A stretch of DNA of 64,000 nucleotides from Streptomyces sp. NBC_01283 (GTDB lineage: Bacteria > Actinomycetota > Actinomycetes > Streptomycetales > Streptomycetaceae): positions 6,113,001-6,177,000 of the forward strand of contig NZ_CP108430.1 of NCBI RefSeq assembly GCF_041435335.1, given 5' to 3'. Of the stretch, positions 19,413 through 30,811 are shown piece by piece (position 1 is the first letter of the stretch; every line of letters begins with the position of its first letter). The position numbers and the translations under genes are program-made. The notes beneath the pieces are model-generated. The model made no database searches. It worked only from the letters and a program-made list of their open reading frames with translations, and had not been told where the DNA came from.

Positions 19413-20414
19413 ATGCCCCTTCCCAAAGCCGAACTCCACCTCCACATCGAGGGCACCCTCGAACCCGAGCTGGCTTTCTCCCTCGCCGCCCGCAACGGCG
19501 TCACCCTCCCGTACGCGGACACCGAAGAGCTCCGCAAGGCCTACCTCTTCGACGACCTGCAGTCCTTCCTCGACCTCTACTACGGGCTGATGGCGGTCCT
19601 GCGGACCGAGGAGGACTTCGAGGAGCTCGCCGACGCGTATCTGGCCAGGGCCGCCCGGCAGGGCGTGCGGCACGCCGAGATCTTCTTCGACCCGCAGGCG
19701 CACATGGTGCGCGGCGTCCCCATCGGCACGGTGATCGAAGGGCTCGGGCGCGCCCTCGACCGCAGCGTCGAGCGGCACGGCATCTCGACCCGGCTCATCA
19801 TGTGCTTCCTGCGCGACGAGTCCGCCGAGTCGGCCCTGGAGACGCTGGAGGCCGCCAAGCCCCACCTGCACCGGATCATCGGCGTCGGCCTCGACTCCGC
19901 CGAGGTCGGCCACCCGCCCGCCAAGTTCCGTGAGGTGTACGAGGCGGCGGCGGCGCTCGGCCTGCGCCGCGTCGCGCACGCGGGCGAGGAGGGGCCGCCC
20001 GCGTACATCACGGAGGCCCTGGACGTCCTGGGCGTCGAGCGAATCGACCACGGGCTGCGCTGCGTGGAGGACCCGGAACTGGTGGAACGCCTCGTGCGCG
20101 AGCGGATCCCGCTCACCCTCTGCCCGCTGTCCAACGTCCGGCTGCGCGCCATCGACGTACTCGAAGAGCATCCCCTCGCGTCGATGATGGACGCCGGGCT
20201 GCTGTGCACGGTCAACTCCGACGACCCCGCCTACTTCGGCGGCTATGTCGACGACACCTTCCACGCCGTACGGGAAGCCCTCGCGCTCGACCAGGAGCGG
20301 CTGCGGGAGCTCGCGCGGAACTCCTTCGAGGCGTCCTTCCTCGACGGCAGCGCTCAGGACGAGGCACTGCGGGCGCGCTACCTCGCCGAGGTCGCGGACT
20401 ATTCGTTCGACTGA
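19413..20414 (+). CDS. add: Adenosine deaminase
   Basis: 333-residue zinc amidohydrolase converting adenosine to inosine in purine salvage. Zinc ligands H9 and H11 lie in ELHLHIEG. H189 and the catalytic E192 lie in HAGEEGP, and the HGLRC and NSDDPAYFG motifs complete the site. Length and motifs fit the Add/adenosine-adenine deaminase group; the adenine deaminase branch cannot be fully excluded. ATG 19413. Last gene of a probable HIT-rnz-add unit, ended by the hairpin at 20449. Confidence 0.9.
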   Translation: MPLPKAELHLHIEGTLEPELAFSLAARNGVTLPYADTEELRKAYLFDDLQSFLDLYYGLMAVLRTEEDFEELADAYLARAARQGVRHAEIFFDPQAHMVRGVPIGTVIEGLGRALDRSVERHGISTRLIMCFLRDESAESALETLEAAKPHLHRIIGVGLDSAEVGHPPAKFREVYEAAAALGLRRVAHAGEEGPPAYITEALDVLGVERIDHGLRCVEDPELVERLVRERIPLTLCPLSNVRLRAIDVLEEHPLASMMDAGLLCTVNSDDPAYFGGYVDDTFHAVREALALDQERLRELARNSFEASFLDGSAQDEALRARYLAEVADYSFD

Positions 20415-20448
20415 CCGCGGAGGGCGCGGCAGGGGCGCAGGCCCTCGA

Positions 20449-20482
20449 ACGCCGGACGGGCCGCGACGGGCCCGTCCGGCGT
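20449..20482 (+). terminator. Terminator after adenosine deaminase
   Basis: 14-bp perfect stem ACGCCGGACGGGCC (20449-20462) with 20469-20482, six-base loop. It carries the GCCGGACGGGC core shared with the dispersed repeat at 7.5, 27.8, 37.0 and 42.2 kb. Confidence 0.8.
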
Positions 20483-20490
20483 CCGTCCGT

Positions 20491-20496
20491 TACGGT
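20491..20496 (+). promoter_or_regulatory. Putative leaderless -10 box (TACGGT) of pfkB-family gene
   Basis: TACGGT lies six bases before ATG 20503, just downstream of the add terminator, with no ribosome-binding site between. Confidence 0.5.
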
Positions 20497-20502
20497 CCCT
20501 GC

Positions 20503-21606
20503 ATGGTCGTACCTCTCAAACCCAGCATCGACCCGCTCAAGGGAGCCCGCAGGGCAGGCGATCCGCCCTGCGACGTCTTCCTCACCGGCACGGTCTTCCT
20601 CGACATCATCTTCACCGGACTCGACTCCGCGCCCGTACGCGGCACCGAGTCCTGGGCGCGCGGCATGGGATCGAGCCCCGGTGGCGTCGCCAACATGGCG
20701 ACCGCGCTGGCCCGGCTCGGCCTGCGCACCTCCCTCGCCGCGGCGTTCGGGGACGACCACTACGGGGAGTACTGCTGGGACGCGCTCGAACAGGGCGAGG
20801 GCATCGACCTGGCGACCTCACGCACCGTGCCCGGCTGGCACTCGCCGGTGACCGTCTCGATGGCGTACGAGGGCGAGCGGACCATGGTCAGCCACGGGCA
20901 CGAGCCGCCGCCCGACGCCGAATCGCCGGACGGCGGCGCCCCGGCCTGCCCGCCCCGCGCGCGTGCCGCCGTCGCTTCCCTGACGCCCGGCACCCGCGCC
21001 CCGTGGATCGCCGAGGCCGCCCGCTCGGGCACCCGGATCTTCGCCGACGTCGGCTGGGACGACACCGGGCGCTGGGATCTGGCGGGGCTCGCGGACCTGG
21101 CGCACTGCGAGGCGTTCCTGCCGAACGCGGAAGAGGCCATGCGGTACACCCGTACGCAGTGCCCGCGGGCCGCAGCGCGGGCGCTGACCGAACATGTGCC
21201 GCTCGCCGTGGTGACGCTGGGTGCGGAAGGGGCGTACGCCGTGGACGGGCGGACCGGTGAGACCGCCGAGGTTCCGGCCATCGCGGTGGAGGCCCTCGAT
21301 CCCACGGGGGCCGGTGATGTCTTCGTGGCGGGCTTCGTGACCGGCACGCTCGCCGGGTGGCCGCTCGCGGACCGGCTCGCCTTCGCGGGGCTCACGGCGG
21401 CCCTTTCCGTACAGGAATTCGGGGGGTCCCTCTCGGCGCCCGGCTGGGCGGAGGTCGCCACGTGGTGGCGCACCGTGCGGGAGGTCGACGACCAGGACCC
21501 GGTGGCGCTGCGCCGCTACGGCTTCCTGGAGGGGCTGCTTCCGGAGGCCACCCGGCCGTGGCCGCTGCGGCGTGCCGTGCCCACGATCGGGTTCCGGTCC
21601 GCGTAG
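20503..21606 (+). CDS. PfkB-family carbohydrate/nucleoside kinase
   Basis: 367-residue ribokinase-fold kinase. It has the N-terminal SSPGGVANMATALARLG substrate/lid motif and the C-terminal signature DPTGAGDVFVAGF (about 266-278) with the catalytic Asp. The sugar or nucleoside substrate is not evident; adjacency to adenosine deaminase makes a purine nucleoside thinkable but is weak evidence. ATG 20503 fits the family start and the TACGGT box; the longer open frame overlaps add. Confidence 0.85.
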   Translation: MVVPLKPSIDPLKGARRAGDPPCDVFLTGTVFLDIIFTGLDSAPVRGTESWARGMGSSPGGVANMATALARLGLRTSLAAAFGDDHYGEYCWDALEQGEGIDLATSRTVPGWHSPVTVSMAYEGERTMVSHGHEPPPDAESPDGGAPACPPRARAAVASLTPGTRAPWIAEAARSGTRIFADVGWDDTGRWDLAGLADLAHCEAFLPNAEEAMRYTRTQCPRAAARALTEHVPLAVVTLGAEGAYAVDGRTGETAEVPAIAVEALDPTGAGDVFVAGFVTGTLAGWPLADRLAFAGLTAALSVQEFGGSLSAPGWAEVATWWRTVREVDDQDPVALRRYGFLEGLLPEATRPWPLRRAVPTIGFRSA

Positions 21607-21766
21607 CCGCCTCCCTGAGCCGCCCGGGAGTCGCACATCTGTGCGTGACCGGAGTGGAAAAGCCCTACAGCCGTGACAGTGGTGCGTCGTACTCTTGGCA
21701 GTGCAAGGCTGTCGAGCGGCCACCAAGCCCCGCATGAGGAGGATGAGCAGGCCTGAGTGCCGGCCC

Positions 21767-22801
<1,035 letters not shown>

Positions 22802-22814
22802 CGGAAACCGCACC

Positions 22815-23312
22815 ATGTCGATCGACGTCAACAACGAATCCGGGACCGAGGTCGACGAGCAGGCGATCCTCGACATCGCCCGCTACGCCCTCGCGCGGAT
22901 GCGCATCCACCCGCTCTCCGAGCTCTCGGTGATCGTCGTGGACGAGGACGCCATGGAGCAGCTCCACATCCAGTGGATGGACCTGCCGGGACCGACGGAC
23001 GTCATGTCCTTCCCGATGGACGAGCTGCGTCCGCCGGCCAAGGACGAGGAGGAGGCCCCGCAGGGCCTCCTCGGTGACATCGTGCTCTGCCCCGAGGTCG
23101 CCATCAAGCAGGGCAAGGAAGCACCCACGGAGCACTCCATGGACGAGGAGCTCCAGCTGCTCACCGTCCACGGGGTGCTGCACCTGCTCGGGTACGACCA
23201 TGAGGAGCCGGACGAGAAGGCCGAGATGTTCGGCCTCCAGGCGGCCATCGTCGACGGCTGGCGCGCCGAGAACGGCCTGACCGGTCCTTCTCCCGCGCCC
23301 ACCGTCTCGTAG
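22815..23312 (+). CDS. ybeY: Endoribonuclease YbeY (rRNA maturation)
   Basis: 165-residue single-strand endoribonuclease needed for 16S rRNA 3'-end maturation and ribosome quality control. The zinc motif [11 protein letters not shown] gives H119, H123 and H129. Upstream, [15 protein letters not shown] is the family's TDVLSFP motif. ATG 22815 lies 13 bases after the phoH stop. The next gene starts four bases after its stop. Confidence 0.95.
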   Translation: MSIDVNNESGTEVDEQAILDIARYALARMRIHPLSELSVIVVDEDAMEQLHIQWMDLPGPTDVMSFPMDELRPPAKDEEEAPQGLLGDIVLCPEVAIKQGKEAPTEHSMDEELQLLTVHGVLHLLGYDHEEPDEKAEMFGLQAAIVDGWRAENGLTGPSPAPTVS

Positions 23313-23316
23313 GGCC

Positions 23317-24618
23317 ATGAGTTTCCAGCTGATCGCGGGCGCCGTCGCCCTGGTCGTCGTCGCCTGGCTCGCGGCCTGTGCCGAGGCGGGCATCGCCCGT
23401 GTCTCCAGCTTCCGCGCGGAGGAGGCGGTCCGCTCCGGGCGGCGCGGCAGCGCCAAGCTCGCACAGGTCGCCGCCGACCCCACCCGCTACCTCAACGTGG
23501 CGCTCCTCGTACGCGTGGCGTGCGAGATGGCGGCGGCATCCCTGGTGACGTACGCCTGCCTGAACGAATTCGACGAGACCTGGCAGGCGCTGGCCGTCGC
23601 CATCGCGGTGATGGTCCTCGTCTCGTACGTGGCCGTGGGCGTCTCGCCGCGCACCATCGGCCGCCAGCACCCGCTCAACACGGCCACCGCCGCCGCGTAC
23701 GTCCTGCTGCCGCTGGCCCGCGTCATGGGCCCGATCCCGCCGCTCCTGATCCTCATCGGCAACGCGCTCACACCCGGCAAGGGCTTCCGGCGCGGCCCGT
23801 TCGCCTCCGAGGCCGAGCTGCGCGCGATGGTCGACCTCGCCGAGAAGGAATCCCTCATCGAGGACGACGAGCGCCGCATGGTGCACTCCGTCTTCGAGCT
23901 CGGCGACACCCTCGTACGCGAAGTCATGGTGCCCCGCACGGACTTGGTCGCCATCGAGCGCTTCAAGACCATCCGGCAGGCGCTGACCCTCGCCCTGCGC
24001 TCCGGCTTCTCCCGCATCCCCGTGACCGGGGAGAGCGAGGACGACGTCGTCGGCATGGTCTATCTCAAGGATCTGGCCCGCAAGACGCACATCAACCGCG
24101 ACAGCGAGGCGGACCTGGTGTCGACGGCGATGCGCCCGGCGACGTTCGTGCCCGACACGAAGAACGCGGGCGACCTGCTGCGCGAGATGCAGCAGGAGCG
24201 CAACCACGTCGCCGTCGTCATCGACGAGTACGGCGGCACGGCCGGCATCGTCACCATCGAGGACATCCTCGAAGAGATCGTCGGCGAGATCACCGACGAG
24301 TACGACCGTGAACTGCCGCCCGTGGAGGAGCTCGCGGACGGCTGCTACCGCGTCACCGCGCGCCTGGACATCGGCGACCTCGGCGAGCTCTTCGGGCTCG
24401 ACGAGTTCGACGACGAGGACGTCGAGACGGTGGGCGGCCTGCTGGCCAAGGCCCTTGGCCGGGTGCCGATCGCCGACGCGTCCGCGGTCGTGCCGCTGCC
24501 GGACGGACGGGAGCTGCGGCTCACCGCGGAATCCGCCGCCGGACGCCGGAACAAGATCGTGACGGTGCTCGTGGAGCCGGTCGCGCCCGCGGGCGCGGAG
24601 AAGGAGACGTCGGCGTGA
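23317..24618 (+). CDS. CNNM/CorC-family protein (DUF21-CBS-CorC), putative Mg/Co transporter
   Basis: 433-residue membrane protein. An N-terminal DUF21 domain has three to four hydrophobic segments (about 3-25, 65-90, 95-150). Two CBS domains (about 205-330, with VMVPRTDLVAI and NHVAVVIDEYGGTAGIVTIEDILEEIVGEI) and a CorC/HlyC domain (about 340-425) follow. Related proteins export or regulate Mg2+ and bind ATP-Mg at the CBS pair. The older label haemolysin is not supported by function. ATG 23317; its stop overlaps the next start by four bases. Confidence 0.88.
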   Translation: MSFQLIAGAVALVVVAWLAACAEAGIARVSSFRAEEAVRSGRRGSAKLAQVAADPTRYLNVALLVRVACEMAAASLVTYACLNEFDETWQALAVAIAVMVLVSYVAVGVSPRTIGRQHPLNTATAAAYVLLPLARVMGPIPPLLILIGNALTPGKGFRRGPFASEAELRAMVDLAEKESLIEDDERRMVHSVFELGDTLVREVMVPRTDLVAIERFKTIRQALTLALRSGFSRIPVTGESEDDVVGMVYLKDLARKTHINRDSEADLVSTAMRPATFVPDTKNAGDLLREMQQERNHVAVVIDEYGGTAGIVTIEDILEEIVGEITDEYDRELPPVEELADGCYRVTARLDIGDLGELFGLDEFDDEDVETVGGLLAKALGRVPIADASAVVPLPDGRELRLTAESAAGRRNKIVTVLVEPVAPAGAEKETSA

Positions 24619-24971
24619 ATCCGCAGGAACTGCGCGCGTTCTGCTTGTCCTTCAACGACGCGGTCGAGGAGTTTCCGTTCGGCCCCGAGGCCTCGGTGTT
24701 CAAGGTCGCGGGGAAGATGTTCGCGCTGACCTCGCTGGACGCCTCGCCACTGACCGTGAACCTGAAGTGCGACCCCGAGATCGCGGTCCAGCTGCGGGCC
24801 GCGCATCCGGAGATCGTGCCGGGGTGGCACATGAACAAGCGCCACTGGAACACCGTGACGGTTGACGCGAAGCTCCCGGACCAGCAGGTCCGGGAGCTCG
24901 TCGAGGACTCGTACGACCTGGTGGTCGCGGGTCTCCCGAAGGCAGAGCGACTCCGGCTCGACCGGCCCTAG
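24615..24971 (+). CDS. MmcQ/YjbR family protein
   Basis: 118-residue protein of the MmcQ/YjbR double-wing fold. It shows typical motifs: FPFGPEASVFKVAGKMFAL, LKCDPEIAVQLR and PGWHMNKRHWNTV. The family is often called DNA-binding but function is unproven. GTG 24615 overlaps the previous stop (GTGA). Last gene of the phoH operon; a convergent MFS gene ends 11 bases further on, with no hairpin in the gap. Confidence 0.88.
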   Translation: MNPQELRAFCLSFNDAVEEFPFGPEASVFKVAGKMFALTSLDASPLTVNLKCDPEIAVQLRAAHPEIVPGWHMNKRHWNTVTVDAKLPDQQVRELVEDSYDLVVAGLPKAERLRLDRP

Positions 24972-24982
24972 GGCCGCACGCC

Positions 24983-26410
24983 TCAGGCGCTGCGCCGGGT
25001 GCGCAGGCCCAGCGCTACGAGGGCCGCCGCCACGAGCACCACCGCCGCGTCGATCAGGAGCACCGTCCGCGCCCCGGCCAGGAGATCCGTGCCCGTGGTC
25101 GCCAGGACCCCCAGGAGCGGGATGCCGATCGTGATGCCCACCTGCTGGGTGGACGTCACCAGGCCGGTGGCCAGGCCCTGCTCCTCGTCCGGGACACCCG
25201 ACGTGACCGTCACGCCGTACGAGATGATCGCGCCCAGGTGGAACATGCTCGCCAGCGAGACGCCCGCCGTGGCCAGCCAGACCGACCCCATGCCCTCGTC
25301 GATGCCGAGCAGCGTCGCGATGAGCAGGCCCTGGCCCAGGAGCGAGACGACCAGGGTGCGGCGCGCCCCGAAGCGGCTGATGACCTTCGGCGCGTAGATC
25401 CCGGCGACCACCGAGAGCACGCCCTGCACGCCGAAGACCAGACCCGTCCGGAAAGCCGAGAGCTTCAGGACCTCCTGCAGGTACAGGGTGAGGACGAAGA
25501 CGACCACCGACATCATCGAGAAGGTGACGAGACCGCCCAGGTTGCCCCACGCCACCGTCCGCCGCCGCAGCATCGGCAGCGAGACGAGGGGGGACGCGGC
25601 GCGCGACTCGATGTACCCGAAGGCAGCGAGCAGCAGGACGCCGGTGATCAGCGTGACGATGACGTCCGTACCGCCGAAGCCGCGTTCGGCGGCCGTGGAG
25701 AGCGCGTAGATCAGGGCGAGCAGACCGCCGGTGACGGTGACCGCGCCGGGGATGTCGAGCCGGGGGCGGTCCGGGGTGCGGGACTCCGGCAGCAGGCCCG
25801 GCGCGAGCGGCAGCACGATCAGCGCGAAGAGGGTCAGCAGGCCCATCGTGGAGCGCCAGCCGAGCGTGTCGGTGAGGACGCCGCCGAGGACCATGCCGAC
25901 CGTGAAGCCGAGCGAGAGCAGCGTGCCGGATATCCCGAGGGCCCGGTCCCGCTGCGGCCCTTCGGGGAACGTCGTGGTGAGCAGCGACATGCCGGTCGGC
26001 ACGATGGCCGCCGCGCCCACGCCCTGCAGCGCGCGCCCGGCGAGGAAGGACGCCGGGTCCCAGGCGAAGGTGGCGAGCAGTGAGGCGAGGCCGAAGAGGG
26101 CGAGGCCGCCGAGGAACAGCTTGCGCCGGCCGAACAGGTCGCCGGTGCGGCCGAAGAGCAGCAGGAAGCCGCCGGAGGGAAGCGCGAACGCGGTCACCGC
26201 CCACTGCAGCGCGGACTGGCTCATGCCCAGGTCGGCGCCGAGCACCGGGAGTGCCACGTTCAGCACGGAGAAGTCGAGCGCGACCATGAACTGGGCGGCG
26301 CAGAGCACGAAGAGGACGAGTTTGTCGCGCGAGGAGAGCTTGGGGGCCGGGGGCTGCGGTGCGAGGGCCGTGGCCGCGGGGGACGGGGTAGTGGTGGTGT
26401 CGATCGCCAT
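24983..26410 (-). CDS. DHA2-type MFS drug exporter
   Basis: 475-residue integral membrane protein with about 14 hydrophobic segments, the layout of the EmrB/QacA (DHA2) proton-coupled multidrug exporters. Motif A is GRTGDLFGRRKLF and an antiporter-type motif C is GFTVGMVLGGVL. ATG 26410 (MAIDTTTTPSP) was chosen because the upstream frame runs antisense through the divergent regulator. It is divergent from an HTH regulator across 84 bases containing an inverted repeat, so that regulator probably controls it. The exported compound is unknown. Confidence 0.88.
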   Translation of the reverse strand: MAIDTTTTPSPAATALAPQPPAPKLSSRDKLVLFVLCAAQFMVALDFSVLNVALPVLGADLGMSQSALQWAVTAFALPSGGFLLLFGRTGDLFGRRKLFLGGLALFGLASLLATFAWDPASFLAGRALQGVGAAAIVPTGMSLLTTTFPEGPQRDRALGISGTLLSLGFTVGMVLGGVLTDTLGWRSTMGLLTLFALIVLPLAPGLLPESRTPDRPRLDIPGAVTVTGGLLALIYALSTAAERGFGGTDVIVTLITGVLLLAAFGYIESRAASPLVSLPMLRRRTVAWGNLGGLVTFSMMSVVVFVLTLYLQEVLKLSAFRTGLVFGVQGVLSVVAGIYAPKVISRFGARRTLVVSLLGQGLLIATLLGIDEGMGSVWLATAGVSLASMFHLGAIISYGVTVTSGVPDEEQGLATGLVTSTQQVGITIGIPLLGVLATTGTDLLAGARTVLLIDAAVVLVAAALVALGLRTRRSA

Positions 26411-26459
26411 GGAATGAGCTTCGGGCGTCCGGAACAGCCGTGGGGAGCGGGAACTTATG

Positions 26460-26478
26460 CTGGTGGTCGGAACACCAG
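26460..26478. promoter_or_regulatory. Candidate operator between MFS exporter and HTH regulator
   Basis: Inverted repeat CTGGTG - N7 - CACCAG in the 84-base divergent gap. It abuts a TATGCT (26455-26460) that could be the -10 of the regulator gene, so a bound protein could control both directions. Assignment to the adjacent regulator is inference. Confidence 0.5.
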
Positions 26479-26494
26479 GCAGGGGGGAGCTGCG

Positions 26495-27403
26495 ATGGCA
26501 GGGACGAGTGAGGCGGCGGTGGTACGGCCGCGGGACGAGGCCAAGGCACGGCGGCTCGGTGAGCTGCGCGAGTTCCTGATGAGCCGCCGGGCCCGGGTCA
26601 GCCCCGCGGAGGCAGGCCTTCCGGACGGTGGCGCGCGGCGGCGTACGCCGGGGCTGCGCCGCGAGGAGGTCGCCGTGCTCGCCGGGGTGGGTGCCTCCTG
26701 GTACCAGTGGCTTGAGCAGGGCCGCGACATCTCGGTGTCGCCGCAGGTCCTGGACTCCGTGGGCCGCGTCCTGAAGCTGTCGAGCGCCGAGCGGCGGCAC
26801 CTGTACGTACTGGCGGGGCTCAACCCGCCCGCGCCCGAGGTCGAGCAGGCCGACCGGGGCATGAGCGACGGGATGCAGCGGCTGATCGACACGTGGATGC
26901 CGTATCCGGCGCACATCATGGACCGCTACTACAACTGCGTCATGTACAACGACGCGGCCGGGATGGTCTTCGGGATGCGTCCCGAGATCACCCAGAACTG
27001 CCTCGTGGACTTCTTCACCGACCCCATCTACCGCTCCCGGAGCGTGAGTTGGCGGACGAACGCGGAGTCGGTCGTCGCGCAGTTCCGGGCGTCGTGCTCG
27101 GAGACCCCGGACGACGAGGGGTTCCAGGCGGTCCTCGCCGAGGTACGGGAGGCGGCGGGCGAGGAGTTCACCGAACTGTGGGAGCGGCGGGACGTGCGGC
27201 CCGCGGGCCAGGTCCACAAGGAGCTCATCCATCCGCTGGTGGGGGCGCTGCACGTCGAGTCGACGGCGTTGCGGGTGCCCGCGCGGCCCGACCTGACGAT
27301 CGTGCTGCACACGCCGCTGCCGGAGGCGGACACGGCCGCGAAACTGGAGTGGCTCGCCTCGCCGGAGGGGCGGCGGGGGTCGATGTACCCGGTGGCCGTG
27401 TAG
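26495..27403 (+). CDS. XRE-type regulator with MmyB-like ligand-binding domain
   Basis: 302-residue transcription factor. The N-terminal helix-turn-helix (about 15-85) contains RTPGLRREEVAVLAGVGASWYQWLEQGR. The C-terminal MmyB/PAS-like domain (about 115-290) has DRYYNCVMYNDAAGMVFG and HPLVGALHVES, a form proposed in other members to bind small hydrophobic ligands. ATG 26495 has AGGGGGGAG upstream; the frame extends 27 codons further but into the operator. The divergent MFS exporter is its likely target. Confidence 0.85.
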   Translation: MAGTSEAAVVRPRDEAKARRLGELREFLMSRRARVSPAEAGLPDGGARRRTPGLRREEVAVLAGVGASWYQWLEQGRDISVSPQVLDSVGRVLKLSSAERRHLYVLAGLNPPAPEVEQADRGMSDGMQRLIDTWMPYPAHIMDRYYNCVMYNDAAGMVFGMRPEITQNCLVDFFTDPIYRSRSVSWRTNAESVVAQFRASCSETPDDEGFQAVLAEVREAAGEEFTELWERRDVRPAGQVHKELIHPLVGALHVESTALRVPARPDLTIVLHTPLPEADTAAKLEWLASPEGRRGSMYPVAV

Positions 27404-27417
27404 TGCCCTGACCTCCG

Positions 27418-27423
27418 TATGCT
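27418..27423 (+). promoter_or_regulatory. Putative leaderless -10 box (TATGCT)
   Basis: TATGCT six bases upstream of ATG 27430, with no ribosome-binding site. Confidence 0.5.
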
Positions 27424-27429
27424 CGGCTC

Positions 27430-27783
27430 ATGACCGAGAGTGCTGCGCTTGACGCTGAGGACCGGAAGATCGTTGTGCTGGCTCGTTCGGCGCGGGCGCG
27501 GAACGGGGTGCCCGAGGGGGCCGCTGTGCGGGACGAGACGGGGCGGACGTATGTCGCCGGGACCGTCGCGCTTTCCTCCCTTCAGCTCTCCGCTTTGCGT
27601 ACCGCCGTTGCCATGGCGGTCGCGTCCGGGGCGGAGTCCCTTGAGGCGGCGGCGGTAGTCTCCGGCGCGTCGGAGCTCTCCGCCGAGGACCTTGCCGCTG
27701 TGCGGGATCTTGGCGGGGCCGGGACGCCGGTTTTCCTTGCGGGGCCTGATGGTGAGGTTCGGGTGCGGGTCGAGGCGAACTGA
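27430..27783 (+). CDS. Cytidine-deaminase-like protein lacking zinc ligands
   Basis: 117-residue protein that follows the cytidine deaminase fold (TGRTYVAGTVALSSLQLSA then LRTAVAMAVASG). It has no cysteine at all. The zinc/catalytic motif that reads CAERTA in active enzymes aligns to LSALRTA, and the second PCxxC motif is missing. It is therefore probably catalytically dead, perhaps a binding or structural protein. It lies in the phoH-era region, where streptomycetes carry a gene annotated as cytidine deaminase. A TATGCT box six bases upstream suggests a leaderless transcript. Confidence 0.7.
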   Translation: MTESAALDAEDRKIVVLARSARARNGVPEGAAVRDETGRTYVAGTVALSSLQLSALRTAVAMAVASGAESLEAAAVVSGASELSAEDLAAVRDLGGAGTPVFLAGPDGEVRVRVEAN

Positions 27784-27983
27784 CCTTTTCCCCAACCCCG
27801 CCCCTTCCCGAAAACCGCTCTGGCGCGGGGGCCTTGGTTGCCGCCGTCACCGGCTTCGCCGAGTTCGTCCTCAAACGCCGGACGGGCTGAGAATTCCGCC
27901 GGTCCGGGGAAGTCTTTCAGCCGTCCGGCGTTTGAGGACGCCCCGGAGCAGCCGGTTCTCGGGAAGGGGCGGGGTAGGGGAAA
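27784..27983. repeat. Intergenic repeat element, copy 2: ~200-bp inverted repeat
   Basis: Fills the whole gap between the convergent cytidine-deaminase-like gene and glnK. Outer arms 27787-27810 and 27960-27983 (24 bases, one mismatch) are box A. Inner arms 27866-27889 and 27918-27940 (CGTCCTCAAACGCCGGACGG-type, one extra base on the left) are box B. It is likely a bidirectional terminator. Same boxes at 7.5 kb; box B again at 42.15 kb. Confidence 0.85.
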
Positions 27984-29669
<1,686 letters not shown>

Positions 29670-29681
29670 TCACCGCCCCGC

Positions 29682-29759
29682 GTTTCCGATCTGGCACCCG
29701 GGTGTTTCCGTCGTGTTTCGTGTTGCGCGGCGGTTTCCGTGAGCTCACCGATGCCTCAC
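29682..29759 (-). promoter_or_regulatory. Tandem GlnR-box array upstream of amt-glnK
   Basis: On the minus strand two sets of four 5-mers occur, each exactly 11 bases apart. One set is GTGAG (29755-29759), GTGAG (29744), GAAAC (29733), GCAAC (29722). The other is GAAAC (29715), GAAAC (29704), GTGCC (29693), GAAAC (29682). The GlnR consensus of Streptomyces is gTnAc-n6-GaAAc repeated, so both sets fit. This implies nitrogen-starvation activation of amt. Confidence 0.75.
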
Positions 29760-29842
29760 CGATGCCTTGTCCGTGCCCCATCAGAGCACGATCGGTGCCT
29801 CAGGGTGCTGCGGCCCTCCGGCGATCAGGGAGAATGGGCGCC

Positions 29843-30802
29843 ATGAGCGTTCGTACCGAGTCATCCGAGCCGTCCGAATCGTCGGGGGCAGCCCACCGCG
29901 CCGGCTTCGCCTGCTTCGTGGGCCGCCCCAACGCGGGCAAGTCCACCCTCACGAATGCTCTGGTCGGCCAGAAGGTGGCGATCACCGCGAACCAGCCGCA
30001 GACCACGCGGCACACGGTCCGCGGCATCGTGCACCGGCCGGACGCCCAGCTGATCCTGGTGGACACCCCCGGGCTCCACAAGCCGCGCACGCTGCTCGGC
30101 GAGCGCCTCAACGACGTGGTGCGGACCACCTGGGCCGAGGTCGACGTCATCGGCTTCTGCCTGCCCGCGAACGAGAAGCTCGGCCCCGGCGACCGGTTCA
30201 TCGCCAAGGAACTGGCCGGCATCAAGAAGACCCCGAAGATCGCGGTCGTCACGAAGACCGACCTCGTCGACAGCAAGACCCTCGCCGAGCAGCTCATCGC
30301 CATCGACCAGCTCGGCAAGGAGCTCGGCTTCGAGTGGGCGCAGATCGTGCCGGTCTCGGCGGTCGGCGACAAGCAGGTCCAGCTGCTCGCCGACCTCATC
30401 GTCCCGATGCTGCCGAAGAGCCCGCCGCTCTACCCCGAGGGCGACCTCACGGACGAGCCCGAGCAGGTCATGGTCGCCGAGCTGATCCGCGAGGCCGCGC
30501 TGGAAGGCGTACGGGACGAGCTGCCGCACTCCATCGCCGTCGTGGTGGAGGAGATGCTGCCGCGCGAGGACCGGCCCGCGGACAAGCCGATGCTCGACAT
30601 CCACGCGAACGTCTACATCGAGCGCCCCAGCCAGAAGGGCATCATCATCGGCCCGAAGGGCAAGCGCCTCAAGGAGGTCGGGATCAAGTCCCGCCAGCAG
30701 ATCGAGGCCCTGCTGGGAACGCCTGTCTTCCTGGACCTGCACGTGAAGGTCGCCAAGGACTGGCAGCGTGACCCCAAGCAGCTCCGCAAGCTGGGCTTCT
30801 GA
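29843..30802 (+). CDS. era: GTPase Era
   Basis: 319-residue GTPase that binds the 3' end of 16S rRNA and helps 30S assembly. G1 is GRPNAGKS (27-34), G3 DTPG, G4 TKTD. The KH domain is at the C-terminus with GIIIGPKGKRLKEVG. ATG 29843 gives a 22-residue Ser/Glu-rich extension before the G domain, usual in streptomycetes; the frame is open far upstream, antisense to amt, and was not used. Its end faces an MFS gene with a nine-base gap. Confidence 0.95.
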   Translation: MSVRTESSEPSESSGAAHRAGFACFVGRPNAGKSTLTNALVGQKVAITANQPQTTRHTVRGIVHRPDAQLILVDTPGLHKPRTLLGERLNDVVRTTWAEVDVIGFCLPANEKLGPGDRFIAKELAGIKKTPKIAVVTKTDLVDSKTLAEQLIAIDQLGKELGFEWAQIVPVSAVGDKQVQLLADLIVPMLPKSPPLYPEGDLTDEPEQVMVAELIREAALEGVRDELPHSIAVVVEEMLPREDRPADKPMLDIHANVYIERPSQKGIIIGPKGKRLKEVGIKSRQQIEALLGTPVFLDLHVKVAKDWQRDPKQLRKLGF

Positions 30803-30811
30803 GAGACCCGG

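Noticed and set aside
21635..21648. CGCACA-TC-TGTGCG hairpin after the PfkB-family gene
   Set aside because: Six-base arms are expected by chance in this composition, and no T-run follows; too weak to call a terminator.
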